In this document: piece by piece, positions 12,694 through 23,931 of the stretch
Layout: the number at the start of each line of letters is the position of its first letter
How positions within the stretch are numbered: the first letter of the stretch is position 1
Source of the DNA: Deltaproteobacteria bacterium
GTDB lineage: Bacteria > SAR324 > NAC60-12
Length of the DNA stretch: 62,392 bases
Direction: 5' to 3'
NCBI GenBank assembly: GCA_002685535.1
Contig: NYXK01000188.1
Span: 1 to 62,392 of the forward strand
Position numbers and translations under genes: made by a program
Notes under the pieces: generated by a model
The model's database searches: none
Seen by the model: the letters and a program-made list of their open reading frames with translations, nothing else
What the model was told of the DNA's origin: nothing

Positions 12694-14125
12694 CTTGAAA
12701 TTGAAGGGTATTGATCGAGAAGAGAAAAATGAAGTCGCAAATGGACAGTCGAATAAGTAGTGGCGAGGCTACGAGCCGTACAGCCTTGACTCGAAAGCCA
12801 ACGGAAGTATCCCTCCGTGAATCACAACCGAACAAAGAATGTGATTCGAGCAAGAAGAACTCCGCTCCTCTAGTCCTAGAAGTCAAATCTATGATCGCGA
12901 ATCTCAGAACGGAAACAAAAAAACTGCTAAAACCCTCGCCTCAAATGTGGGCATCATTTAAAATATGTACTCTGCCTCGTCTCGCAAAGAACCGTGCCGT
13001 GTTCCAGCGCCGTGTTGTTATGAGTGGTTAGCTGCTTCAAACTCGGCACCACTTCTCTCCGACAGGACTCTACGCAACTACTTCTGGGCCCTCGCTTCGA
13101 CAAGTCGCAGATAAGCGTGTATAAAAGCTTATTCCGACATTCCGCTTGACAGCTGGTTCGGCGAATCAGAAAGGTGTATATACGGGAGCCTAGGCAGGGG
13201 TCGTGGCGTGAGGCTGATTTATTCGTCATTGGTGGTGCCCGTATTCGTTTGGCGGGATGCAACCATCGTTGAGGATTTTTCTTATGTCCGAAAAACTTCT
13301 TGAGGTAGTCGACGAATGACGATTGTTGACAGGAATTACAGGATCATCAAATGACTGTTTGAGGAAATGAATGGCAAGTTGTCTCTACGTGTGTTATTGT
13401 TTAACAGTCTCGTGAGAAACGGAATGGTGCTTGGATTACACTCCTATTCAAGCGACGAATACCAACACTGCAGCCAAGACGCACCTGTCAAGTCTACATC
13501 CAGGTTTCCCTTCTAGAAAGCAAACGGACATCTTATAAATTTAACTTCACATTGTCCCATCCTATCAGGCCACTTTGATTTTCAGCGGCCACCGAGCTGT
13601 CTCATCAGCACAATCGGTTCTCTTTTATTGAAGGAAGCTTCACCCAAGAATCTTCCCCCGCCTCCTGCGAAGCATCGCCTTGAACTCAAAGAGTTTATCT
13701 GGACCACAGACGAGACGCTTTCGCCAGTGACTGTAGTCTCCATCTCTGACGGCACCCGTATCTTCGCTTTTCAGCTGAGTTAACATGTTCTGATATATGG
13801 TCTGACTGAGAACAACTTCCTGACTTGGCAATGCGCATTGTCTTTCAGCAGGCTTCAAGCCAGCCAGCCAGCCAGCCAGCCTCACTTTGATAAGGGCACA
13901 AAAATGATTGGTAGCAACCTTTCATTGGACACAATGCACTCCTTAACCACACGGATAGATGCCAACAGTAGCCAGCCAGTCCTCTCGACCCACTTCGAAT
14001 TATGTTCTGATATTGATGTCACGTGGTGCTGGAGTCTTTGGTCCACAACATCAGGGAAACATGTTGCCTTGGTATGTTCCTACTCTTGTATATGAACCAG
14101 ACATTCTCTTTGTTCCCAAAATTGG
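12694..14125. other. intergenic, no gene recognised
   Basis: About 1.4 kb, with the RTA1 gene starting at one side and the propeller-like pseudogene ending at the other. It contains an AGCC microrepeat. No coding region could be supported. Confidence 0.45.
13858..13881. repeat. (AGCC)6 microsatellite
   Basis: Six perfect tandem copies of the tetranucleotide AGCC in non-coding DNA. Confidence 0.9.
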
Positions 14126-15696
14126 CTAGTACTTAAATTCCACCTTATACATGGTAATCCCATCCTGAGTTCCACTCGACACATACAAGATCCTGTGATC
14201 ACCACCAGGACTAAACTGCGGATGCACGTTGATCCCATATCCGATATTGATTGCAAGAATATACCGTCCATTACACGGCCCATACGGCGTATCGCTGGTA
14301 TAGAAGTTCCTGTAAGTCCCATACGCGCCTGTAAAGAGCAGGTATTTCCTCAAGTAATTCGAATACATGATCGAGCCTTGATCTACAATAAGTCAGCAAC
14401 TACTCAACTTCAACTCGGCCGGGAAAGGGTTGCTCACCTGCCCATTACTCCTCAATTATCCCTGCACACCATAACTTGTATCTTGCGCCTTGGGAATCCC
14501 CATGACCCAATTCCCCGCCTTCTTCAGAAACTCGTACTTCGTCGCATCAAAAGCATCACTCAATTTTGCACGACCGACGACGAAATTCTCTGGCTCGGCA
14601 TTGCTGTATACGTAGATATAATCTTCTGCTTTGAGCACAGTCATGAGACCAACCTGGAGGCCATCGGGGCCTGTGATGAGAGCGCCGGTGCGGTTCGCAA
14701 TGGGGACTTTGGTTCCGAGGGTGACTTTGATCATGCCGGAGCTGCGGTCGACGTATTGGCCTGTCGTTGCGCGCCAGAGTTCCCACTTTGCGAGCTTTAG
14801 TTATGCGTTTTCAATTGAAAGGGAACAAATGAGATGATACATACCACGAACCCCACTCCCACACCAAGCGTCACTTCCGCCACATTTGAGGTATCCATTC
14901 CCCAAAACGGTGTGTCATTCTGGGGCTTCAGATCTCCCTCCCACGCTTTCGCAAAGTCCCAGTCATTCACGCTCTTTATATCCTTGGTGTCCACCTCTTA
15001 AGATATTGGTCGTCGAAGCATAGAATGCAGCGCCCATCGAGAAGCCATTCTTCAGACCGCTTTTCGCATGGGCATCGCCAAAGCTCCAGAATGTTGTGCC
15101 GGAGAGGACAGAGGTACGCCCTTTGTCCCATATTGGATCGGGGATGCTACTGGAGTATGTATTCCATGCGGGAGATGGACCATTTGGGGCGGGGAGGACT
15201 GGCGCTGAGAGCGTGGAGCTAGAGGCTGTAAAACTGGCCGTGCTGGACTTTGAAGAGGCAGTTGCTCGAGAAGAGAAGGATATCTGTGGCGATGATGTTG
15301 ATTTGGATGAACTGCTTGCTTTGGCCAATCTTGTTGTCTTTGATGAAGCTTTTACATTAGTTGATCGAGAAGAGGCCGACGCCTGTAAAGAGGATGTTGA
15401 CTTGGCAGAAGTCGTTGACTTGGCTGAACTTGAAGACTTTGAGCTTGTCACTGGAGTAGAGCTGATAGACAGAGGAGTCAAAGAGACAGATCTGGTCGAT
15501 ACTGAATTTGTGACCGGTTTCTTGGTAGCAGTGCCTTTGAACGTAGTCCATTTGTTGTTTGAGTCGAGACAATGAGCGACGCCGGCATCGTCATCATAAC
15601 AATAATCTGGGATACCCATTCCATCAAGGTCATATCGCTTTTTCAAAGCTGAGCCTGCACTACTGTTGAAAAGAGAAGGAGTGATGAAAGTTTCAT
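14126..15696 (-). pseudogene. secreted Ser/Thr-rich protein with DUF4185-like beta-propeller, frame-broken
   Basis: An ATG at 15696 opens a classic signal peptide (MKLSSLLLFSTVVQA). That frame stops at once, and the body of the protein (KKRYDLDGMGIPDYC...) is one base out from about 15646. A Ser/Thr/Lys-rich linker follows at 15500-15220. Next comes a domain with WDKGRTSVLSGTTFWSFGDA, cut by a second frame change near 15010. It continues as DTPFWGMDTSNVAEV up to 14845. Exon 14785-14470 (WELWRATTG, ALITGPDGLQVGL) and exon 14382-14126 (MYSNYLRKYL, DTPYGPCNG, HPQFSPGGDH) complete it. Intron borders at 14844/14786 are clear; the 14469/14383 donor (GTGTGC) is less certain. The pattern resembles a fungal DUF4185-type five-bladed propeller related to glycoside hydrolases; this assignment is from memory. 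The two frame breaks cancel in length but leave stops between them. Confidence 0.6.
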
Positions 15697-17243
15697 CTTG
15701 ACGACTTGCTTCGCTGTAGAGTCGACTTGATTTTTAAAGTGGATTTACGAGAAGAATATAAGTGCTCGGTGGATGGACAATTACAACAAAATGTTAAAAA
15801 CGACAACTATCTGGCGGCTACGTATTTCGATCAACGTTGATACAACCCTGCTGCGCGACACGGTAGGCGTCATTGAGCTTCGAGTGTGACTTGCAACTTT
15901 GCAGGTGCATTCGAAGGACCTTTGAACCCTATGCAAAACTACTGCAGTTTTCATCAGCTTGCGTCGCACTTGTGCACGGTCATTTGTGTTCCAATGTTGA
16001 AAGCCAGTGGTGCATTTCAATAAGTGTACTATCGTCTTTCCATTGTTTGGTAGACTTATCATGAACTTGGTGGTAAAGTCCGCTAGTTGGGCATAGTGCT
16101 GTGTTGCATCAGGTGAGTGGAGAGCAATGTCGCGAAATGCACCAGCGCTGTACTTCTCAGTTGTGGAGCAGCCCGCTAGATGCCGGAACCAAAGTTTTGC
16201 AAGTAAAGGACGACACTAAGTACCGCGGACCCTCTGAGATACCGAGTACATTTGTACCCGCTAGACCTTGCCCATTGTGCCTTCGTGGTCTGGAAGAATC
16301 CAGGGTTGTTTGCCACCAACCGAATATGAGCGAAGTACGTAGGACCGGCAGTTGTTCAAATATTGCTCTAGGCAGTTCAAGACATTTCAAGCTGTCATTT
16401 TGAGGGTTCAAGGAACTTCTGGCTGCAATATAAGTAACAACGTAGAATAGCTTGCACAATGCGCTAAACTTGACGTTGCATCACACACTGGTCTCTCTTC
16501 GTGGAGGCCTCGAGTCTCACAAAAGCTCAAATATGCGGACCAGGCGCTGCACTCAATCGCTCTGTGTGCTGATCTTTGCACAGGATGGTCCAAGAGCTCG
16601 AAGCCTCCTCTTGATGCCCATGGAAGCAATTTCGTATCCGAACACAGGAAGATGAAGTATGCCACTTGGCAGGTGCAATCCTAACTTGCCAGTGGGTACT
16701 GGCGGACGTATGAGACAATGGTAATTGAAAGTTGCGGGAAGGTCAACTAAGAGACGGGTTGACTATAGCAGGGGAAGCGCTCGAGTCAAAAGCACGCGGC
16801 GAGCAATAAACCAAAAACAAAACAGGCAGAAGAGGCTCTTTCCCCTGTCAACCAGGGAGGGGTTTTCTTCCACTTATAAGTCCTCCGGATCGTTGACACA
16901 TATGGTCAGAACAGTTCTCGAATGACTGCTTTGTTTGCGGAGGAGCTCGCTCCGACCGATGCAGTGTTGTTATGCCTCGGGAGGGGTAGACCGACTTTGT
17001 ACGACAGCTTCATGACCTGGCTCATCGGATCGATTTGAAAACGACCTGGGGATTGTGAACTTTCCGAATCTCAATTACCTGTGGATGATCCTGCGAGCAA
17101 GGCATGTCCAGAATGCTCTTCGTACCATTGGGAAGCCAGGTGTGTATGTGTGCCACTTGGGGCTGATGCATCCATTATAAACGCCGACCTATGTACATCC
17201 CGCCAACGTCAATCCGCCAATCCTTTGAGTCTGTACCACCACT
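15697..17243. other. intergenic, no gene recognised
   Basis: About 1.5 kb with many short open frames but none with a recognisable domain or a convincing splice pattern. Confidence 0.45.
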
Positions 17244-17537
17244 TTATTCATCATCGTAGCCCTCCAGTGTTTTCCTTGGTCCGGATGGAACTGCATCACA
17301 AAGTTAGCCTTCTCAATTTCCCCTTTGCGTCCTGATTCCCTTCTACGTACTTGGATATGTGAGGGGTATTTCCGGTCTCTTGCCATCTCCAAACATTCTG
17401 CGGATCGGTGGAGCGACCAAAATAGTCACAGGTCCCATGCTTCCAATGACCAACGAGTAGAAGATCGCGGGCTTCTCAATTGCGGCCCATCGTAGGTACC
17501 GAATTGGATGCGAAAAGAATCGTGGAAGGGCCGACAT
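17244..17537 (-). CDS. nuo9.5: NADH-ubiquinone oxidoreductase 9.5 kDa subunit (complex I)
   Basis: Exon 1 (17537-17351) and a 47-nt exon 2 (17290-17244) give 77 residues. The sequence has the hallmarks of the fungal complex I 9.5 kDa accessory subunit: FFSHPIRYLRWAA near the N-terminus, a single membrane helix (FYSLVIGSMGPVTILV), then APPIRR, PLTYP and the conserved end SGPRKTLEGYDDE. The end is read only after the GTACGT...GCAG intron is removed, which supports the splice. It acts in the membrane arm of complex I in the inner mitochondrial membrane. The gene is head-to-head with the WBP1 gene and the two start codons are about 305 bases apart. Confidence 0.92.
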
Positions 17538-17842
17538 CGTGTCTACAAATGTTAGGATCTCCCCAAAGCTTCAAGCATCATGTACTCACTCAATTGATGG
17601 TATGCGACCTTCCTTCAATCTCTGTGTAGTGTTGCAGGAGTGTTGCAAGGACTGGCGAATTCGATGCTTGAACGTTCGAGGTTCAACTGAAGCTCGGGCC
17701 TTAAACATCACGTGCTGCAAAGCGGATCAACAGTTCTTCCGTCGAATCTTGGCATTGTATACGTTTCCTAAAGCTCCAGGACGCGCAGCATCCAGATGCC
17801 AGCCAGATTCAGAGCCGGAATCCCATATTCACATCAACGACA
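17538..17842. promoter_or_regulatory. shared divergent promoter, nuo9.5 / wbp1
   Basis: About 305 bases lie between two divergent start codons of housekeeping genes, so both promoters must be packed or overlapping here. I did not identify specific factor sites. Confidence 0.5.
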
Positions 17843-19434
17843 ATGAGGTGGTCACTTCCTGCGCTTTTCCTAGGGATAGTCTCCCTGGTGGAGGCACTCA
17901 ATGCAAAAGGCGATTACAGAACACTAGTTGTACTGGAAGAATTGGCAGATAAGTCCAAATACTCGAAATATATTGCCGATTTGGAAGGTAAGAGCTTCCT
18001 ATCATTGCAATTGATCTTGTGAATAGTACTAATATATTGCTGCTACAGATAGGGGATTTTCACTTACATTCGAGTCACCTAAGAACGAGAAGCTTGCCCT
18101 ATTTCATTTGGGAGAAAGGGCATTCGATCATGTCCTTATTCTCCCCTCCAAGTCGAAGGGTAGGCACAGATATTGGACGGTTTGGAATTGAAGCTGACAG
18201 ATAGTAGGACTTGGACCAAATCTCACGCCAAAACTTCTCCTCGATTTCATCAATGGCGGCGGAAACATCATGTTGACTTTGTCCTCTTCTGTACCAACAC
18301 CAAGCTCCCTCGTCTCCCTCCTCCTCGAGCTCGATATCCACCTTCCTACAGATCGCAATGCCCTCGTTGTAGATCACTTCAACTATGATACCCTAAGCGC
18401 CTCGGAGCAGCACGATGTCGTTCTCCTTCCTCGACCAGACGCCATCCGACCAGACGTCAAGAACTTCTTTGTTGGCGATGGAAAGGGTGGAGATGTCCTC
18501 GCATTCCCAAGAGGTGTTGGACAAACTCTCGGTAATACCAGTCCATTGTTGACTCCAATTCTCCGAGCTCCTCGATCCGCATATTCATACAACCCAAAGG
18601 ATGATATCGAGGGCGTGGAGGATCCATTTGCAGTCGGCCCACAATTGTCTTTGATCACTACAATGCAGGCACGAAACTCTGCGCGCTTCACAGTGATCGG
18701 ATCGGCAGAGATGCTCGAGGACAAGTGGTTTGATGCCAAGGTCAAGCGCAGTGTTGGCATGGGTGGTGCTGGATCTGATGCCAAGACTGTCTCCACTGCC
18801 AACCAGGAATTCATCAAGGAAGTCACTGGCTGGACTTTCGGGGAAATCGGAGTCCTACAGGTCTTCAACATTGAGCACTACCTTAATGAGAGTGGTGTCA
18901 GGAGCAACGTTACAAACCCAAAGATATACAGAGTTAAAAACGATGTGGTACGTCTCAGCCTCACCAGTAAACATGGCTCGATCAACACTAACACTTTTAC
19001 AGACCTACAACATTGAGATCCGAGAATATTTCTGGGATAGATACCGACCATTTGTGCCTCCGGCGGGCGATTCTATCCAACTTGAGTTCTCCATGCTTTC
19101 ACCATTCCACCGCCTCCCTTTGCAATATGTCAAGACTCCATCTGGCTGGGGTCAGTACACAGCAAGCTTCAAGCTCCCTGACCAGCATGGAATCTTCAAT
19201 TTCAAGGTCAACTACAAGCGTCCTTTCTACACCAATATCGAGGAGAAGAATACCGTCACCGTCCGCCACTTCGCCCACGATGAATGGCCAAGGAGTTGGG
19301 TCATCAGTGGTGCTTGGCCATGGATTGCGGGTATCGGCGTTACTGTTACTGGATGGGTTGCATTTGTCGCTCTATGGTTATGGAGTAAGCCCGTTCCTTT
19401 GAAGTTGACGACTAGTGGGAAGAAGATACAATAG
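17843..19434 (+). CDS. wbp1: oligosaccharyltransferase 48 kDa subunit (OST48/WBP1)
   Basis: Four exons (17843-17987, 18049-18159, 18208-18947, 19003-19434) with phase-consistent GT-AG introns encode 475 residues. This is the WBP1/DDOST subunit of the ER oligosaccharyltransferase, which transfers Glc3Man9GlcNAc2 to Asn in nascent secretory proteins. Visible landmarks are a signal peptide (first ~19 residues), DYRTLVVLE, SPKNEKLALF, HDVVLLPRPD, NIEHYLNESG, and near the end YTASFKLPDQHGIF and FKVNYKRPFYT. A single C-terminal membrane helix (roughly 432-462) is followed by a short cytosolic tail ending KKIQ, a KKXX ER-retrieval signal. Length and all blocks are normal for the family; yeast WBP1 is essential. 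Confidence 0.97.
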
Positions 19435-19761
19435 ATGGGAATGGTCTGGGATGGTTTGGGATCCCGTATCTGTATGATATCAAAAGTAAAAGTGTATAGG
19501 GTATAGATGCAATGTCATCAAGTTCAAGCTTCAGCCGCCGGGAACCATTGAGGCCTTTGGCAGCCCTTGTGAAAGCACGAGAACTGCCAAGCTTGACGTC
19601 TTTCCGTTACGATCACATCTTCAGCCAATGGAGACCGCTTTCGAAACTTGTCCAAGTTGTCCTCGCTTTCCCTTTCTCTATAGCGGCTTTCCCTTGATTT
19701 TATCCTCAATCGCACCATCTTCAACACATCGCTTCAGCGCTTTCTAACAGATTCCAGCCGC
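19435..19761. other. intergenic between convergent genes
   Basis: Short region between the 3' ends of wbp1 and the NmrA-like gene; nothing recognised. Confidence 0.5.
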
Positions 19762-20741
19762 TCAAGCAAACTTCGCCAGCACCTGCTTCAACTGCTCCTC
19801 GCTCATCACCGGTATTCCCAGTTCCATATTATCTGCCTTCCCAAAGTCCGAACCATGCTCTTTTCCAAATACCCCCACTACTTTCTCCATCTGTATCCCT
19901 ACTCCACTATCCGGATCAGCTTCAAATGCCTCCTGCGCCCTCCTCTCACAATCTTCCGTCCTCAAACTAGTCACACTCCACTCCTCCCCGTTACAAGTCA
20001 CAACCTCCTTCGCCAATCTCAAAAGTTCATTCTGACTCGTAACAACATCATGAACCGTAACCTTCCGATTCGCAAATTTCTCTCCACCTCTCAGCACAGC
20101 AACCACAGCCTTTCCCGCTGTCCCCATCGTCGTAGTACTGAATCTCTTCTCACCATCATCAAAAAGAGTGATACTTCGACCCTTCAAATTAACCAGCACG
20201 CCGATATTGAGCAGATAATCCAGCAATGGTCCCGTATGGATACAAGTCCACGAAATCTCCGTTTGGCGAGAACGGAGGTAGTCCATTGTGAGGACTTTGT
20301 CGCGGTGAACGCGCATGCTGCGTTTTGCGGGCGTTTCGAGCTCGCTGGCGAAGTCGGCGGGGAGGAAGTGGGATACGGAGGCGGCGATGGAGGCGTTTAT
20401 TAGGTTTATTTGTTCGGGGAGCCTGAGGGGTGTGATGTCAGTCAGCTATACTGCATTCGATCCGTAAGTTGGATATGATGGGATGTGGTCACATGGACGT
20501 ACATGCCTACTCCACAGACGACCACGGCATCGATTCCTTGCAGTGCGGAAACAAGGGAGTCGTGGGATAGGTAATCTACTTCTACGATCCTGACGTCCAG
20601 ACCAGCAAGTCCTTGCGTCTTGCTGGCTGAGCGGGTGAGAGCTGTTACTACGAAGCCGGCGTCGATGAGTGTTTTCGTGACGGTGGGGCCGGTGTTGCCT
20701 GTTGCCCCTGCTACGGCGACGGAGTGAATTGGATATAGCAT
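19762..20741 (-). CDS. NmrA-like NAD(P)-binding protein
   Basis: Exons 20741-20503 and 20422-19762, with an 80-nt GTACGT...CTCAG intron, encode 299 residues. The N-terminus carries a Rossmann dinucleotide-binding loop (AGATGNTG), followed by typical atypical-SDR blocks: LTRSAS, DYLSHDSLVSAL, GIDAVVCGVG. After the splice come LINASIAA, HFLPADF, TGPLLDYLL and FSTTTMGTAGKA. These match NmrA/isoflavone-reductase-like proteins. Such proteins either sense NAD(P) redox state and bind regulators, as NmrA does with AreA, or reduce small molecules in secondary metabolism. There is no YxxxK catalytic pair in the classical SDR position, which is usual for the group. It appears intact. Confidence 0.9.
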
Positions 20742-21057
20742 ACCTATGGGGGTCTGAACTTGTTTTGGAAGAATTTCTTGCTTCCTGAAAGTCTTGGTTT
20801 TTGGAAGGCTTGAGGGTGAGATTTGAAATTATGCCGTACAAGAGTGAAGATCGGTCGCTTAGCGGCGCAGTTCGCTTCGAGTGCGAGGTCAGCAAGTCAG
20901 ATTGCTTAAGCTGACGACCTCATTCCGTCTCGATAGGGTAGTCTTTGTGACTTTCATGCACATGTAGAATATTCTCAAGCTCATCATCGTCCGTTTGATT
21001 GATCTCATATTATTCCTGAAAAGACCCAAATCTCATACTAACCGCTACATCATCATA
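20742..21057. other. intergenic, promoter of NmrA-like gene
   Basis: About 316 bases upstream of the NmrA-like start and downstream of the GPI-protein stop; no other element recognised. Confidence 0.5.
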
Positions 21058-22575
21058 TTACAACAAAGCACCAACGAACGCAAGCACCAAAGTCAATAAT
21101 CCCACCACCAAGCCAAGCCCCATCTCATTCGATATGATGGACATATTGCTAGCACCATTGCTCGATGTCTCCGCAGCAGCTCCAGATGTTCCGGTAGGAG
21201 AAGAACGTGAAGTTCCAGTTGGTGTGCCCCCGGCACCACCCTTTGCAGTTCCCGTAGCAGAGCTTGTTCCTGTCTCGGAGTCTCCCCCAGTGACCGCTTC
21301 AATATCAGGAGCGCCAAATATTCCACCACCTTCAGCAGAAGTATCCCACTCCAAACATTGATTCGGCAGTGCAAAATCCACATTTGCAAGCTCCTCATCT
21401 AACTCTAACTGCTGGAACTCAAAACCGTCTCCAGAGAGATCAAGTCCGATTGTAGCACCGACATCAGCAAAAGCTATAGGCTGTATGGTTAGTAGGTTCG
21501 GGAAAGCGACTTGCAACGCAGCGTCTGTTTCGGACGAAGTGATGTTCTGACAATTTGCATTGACATTGCTGACTGGTGTGAATACTGTGGCAAGTCCAGG
21601 CACGGTAGTATAAACACCCGCGTATACAGAGGGGAGGAAGTCGGAGATTGGGCTGACAGCAAGAAGATAATTGAAGCGGAGCCCGATACCGAGGTAACCT
21701 TCCGGGTTGGAGATGTTCGCGCTAAACGGCAATTGGGTGATTTGTGTGTCGTTGCTATTTGGTACATACGGTGTCAGTTTCGAAGACAACCAAATCCTGC
21801 TGGCGGTCTGGGAAGGATCGATGACTTACAAGCCTACAATACTGGCCGAAAGATCGGTTCCGTCAGAGCTGGTGATGAAGATGGATGCACCGTCTGGTAT
21901 CTGGAAATAGTAAAATATGTCAGCTCTCTGTTTTGCTTTCACCTCGAAGATGAGGCTAGAGAGTAGGTCACCTTCACTCACAACGACATCAAATCCCAGT
22001 TCCACATCTATATCCACAGTCACACCACCAGAGACAATCAGTTCCACCACAATCTTCGGCGTCACCACCACCACACCCGCAATCTCAAAACTCTCCAATT
22101 CAATCTCCTTCAAAGTCACTTGAAACCCTACTTCTGTATCTGGTCGCAGACTCGCTTCGATCTCGACATGTGCTGAGACGCCATTGGCGGCTGCCGTCAA
22201 AGACCATCCAGATGAGTCCTCGTCACTGCTCGTCCCGCTGGTACCTTGGAGCGAGATGTCGCCTTGTGCAGAGCAATCCTTGCAATTGAGATCTTGGATC
22301 AGAGCTTCGCCGAGAACGGAGAAGCTGATGCTGCTTGAGGTGGAAGTGGAGTCGGGTATTGTGTCGGTTGATGGGAAGGAGGGATAGCTGGACGAGTCAT
22401 TGAGGGGTATAGGGGGTCCAATTAGACTTGGATCATCTTGTCGAGCTAGAAGATGGACGTGATTTTGAGGATTTTTCTGGACGTGGATGTCGCTGCCAGT
22501 TGCTGAGACACTGGTGGTCTTGAGGAAATTCATGATGCTCAAGAGCAAGAATGGGACGTCGGTGAAGGACTTCAT
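21058..22575 (-). CDS. GPI-anchored cell-surface protein, function unknown
   Basis: Exons 22575-21830 and 21796-21058 (33-nt intron, GTAAGT...GCAG) give 494 residues. The start has a hydrophobic leader (VPFLLLSIM). The middle alternates beta-rich blocks with many Val/Ile/Asp (EIAGVVVVTPKIVVE, VDIDVELGFDVVV), then SANISNPEGYLGIGL after the splice. Near the end a Ser/Thr/Gly-rich stalk of about 60 residues runs into a small-residue site (SNGASN) and a hydrophobic tail ending ALL, the layout of a GPI attachment signal. The intron is unusually short for this window, but the phase and the reading across it are clean. I do not recognise a named domain; it is probably a cell-wall or plasma-membrane-exposed protein. 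Confidence 0.8.
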
Positions 22576-22736
22576 GATTGATGTGATTGGTTAGTGCGAG
22601 TTTCGTAGGGAGAAAAAAGTGCAATGAGACCGGAAAACCCTAACTCGGGCTGCTATTGACGAGGCTTCTTTGAAAGGTAATGAGTACATTTGGCAAAGCG
22701 GGCATGGTCGTACTTATATAATGGCTCGAAACAACC

Positions 22737-23210
22737 ATGTCCAGCGAGCTGGAAGACGCTCCGCAGAGCCTCACCAAAATCCCATTTCAAATCCCCAATC
22801 TCAATCTCCCACCTCACATCATAAATCAATATTTCCATTCTCAGCTCACTCACTCCCGTCTGCATCTTCCCGTCAAATCCCTTTTCCACGCAGATCTCTT
22901 CCCTCTCCCAGCGCGCCACATCCACACATACCTCTACCAGTTCTCGTGCGGCTCCAAATCAGGTACCAATATCTCGTCGATCTTTAATTGATTGGTAGAC
23001 ATTATTCTCGTGCGGCTCAATCACCACTTCGGGTATCTTGCACGAGGCTGCGTAACCGCCTGCCTTGGATCTCGACACGGAACGGCGTCGTACAGAGCAC
23101 GTGCCAAGGGAATTGGTTACAGAGAATGTGGACTTTCCGGGAGGGTGAATTTGAGGCTGAGAAAGATGTTGGCCTACATGGACGAGTCTGTCTTGTTTGG
23201 TTCGAGGTGA
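22737..23210 (+). CDS. possible two-exon hypothetical protein
   Basis: An ATG at 22737 opens a frame read to about 22961. A GTACCA donor and TAG acceptor (about 22962-22997) would join it to a second frame ending at 23210, giving roughly 145 residues. The first part is rich in His, Leu and Pro (IPNLNLPPHIINQYF) and the second in Arg and Gly. I recognise no family. The donor is weak, and an unspliced 84-codon version is also possible. It lies in the 5' flank of the divergent GPI-protein gene, so it may instead be non-coding. Confidence 0.25.
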
Positions 23211-23931
23211 GGCTGATTGAGGCTGATTGTTGGTGGAAGGGGGCCTAAGCGAGCGGGAGGTCGGGTCGAAGTGCATTTAATCGATTACTAGGGGGTAAGG
23301 AAAGTCCAAGGTATTGGATGTGGATCGAAAGCGAAGATCAGTATCTTTGAGACTAAAACTTGACGGCTCCCGATTTGTGAAAGTATTGTCGTGAACTGAA
23401 TCCCGACTACCCGTGGAGAAGACTCGGTGTCCTTAGCATTAATCAAATGTCTTTTCTGTGATTTGCGGTAAACTTCCCGTAGTCCTGTACTCGAGTGCCT
23501 TTTTCATCACAGTCAGTGGAGTTCCGAACGATAATATCCAGTCTTTGCTGCCGCCATTTGTGCTGTCTGTTTTGTAGAGTGTGTTCAGGCTCAGCTGTGT
23601 CGAAAGCATCAACCTGTCATAGGACAGTCAACTCGAGAGATTCACTTGAATTTATGCACATCATTGGTCAATCACAAAACATGCAAAGAATCTCGAAAAA
23701 ATACTCGGTGAGATTATACCTTTGCCACCATCATTGAGTTTTCTCTCTATTATCCGTGATGTTGGTGGGGCGACGACCTCGCTTGCTGTCTTACCCGACA
23801 TCATCGGACGACGGACGTCAAAGTCGCACCATTTCTCAGCAGCGTCAGACATCACTCGAAAGACCCAACAATCGTTGTACCCTCCGGTTCCATTTCCTTT
23901 TGTGTCGTCTTTTATTGCGAAGCTGTTCACC
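23211..23931. other. intergenic, promoter of luciferase-domain gene
   Basis: No supported gene. The open frame continues upstream of 23932, but its protein content there is not family-like and is better read as leader. Confidence 0.45.

Noticed and set aside
13858..13881. The (AGCC)6 array as an attachment or regulatory site.
   Set aside because: It is a simple microsatellite with no flanking symmetry or gene association.
15096..15575. A 159-codon plus-strand frame rich in Leu, Val, Glu and Asp.
   Set aside because: It is the antisense of the Ser/Thr/Lys-rich linker of the minus-strand propeller-like gene; low-complexity coding sequence yields such shadows.
10800..15700. Programmed ribosomal frameshifting as an explanation for the broken genes.
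   Set aside because: The break sites lack a shared slippery heptamer plus structure, and they differ in direction. Decay or sequence error is simpler.
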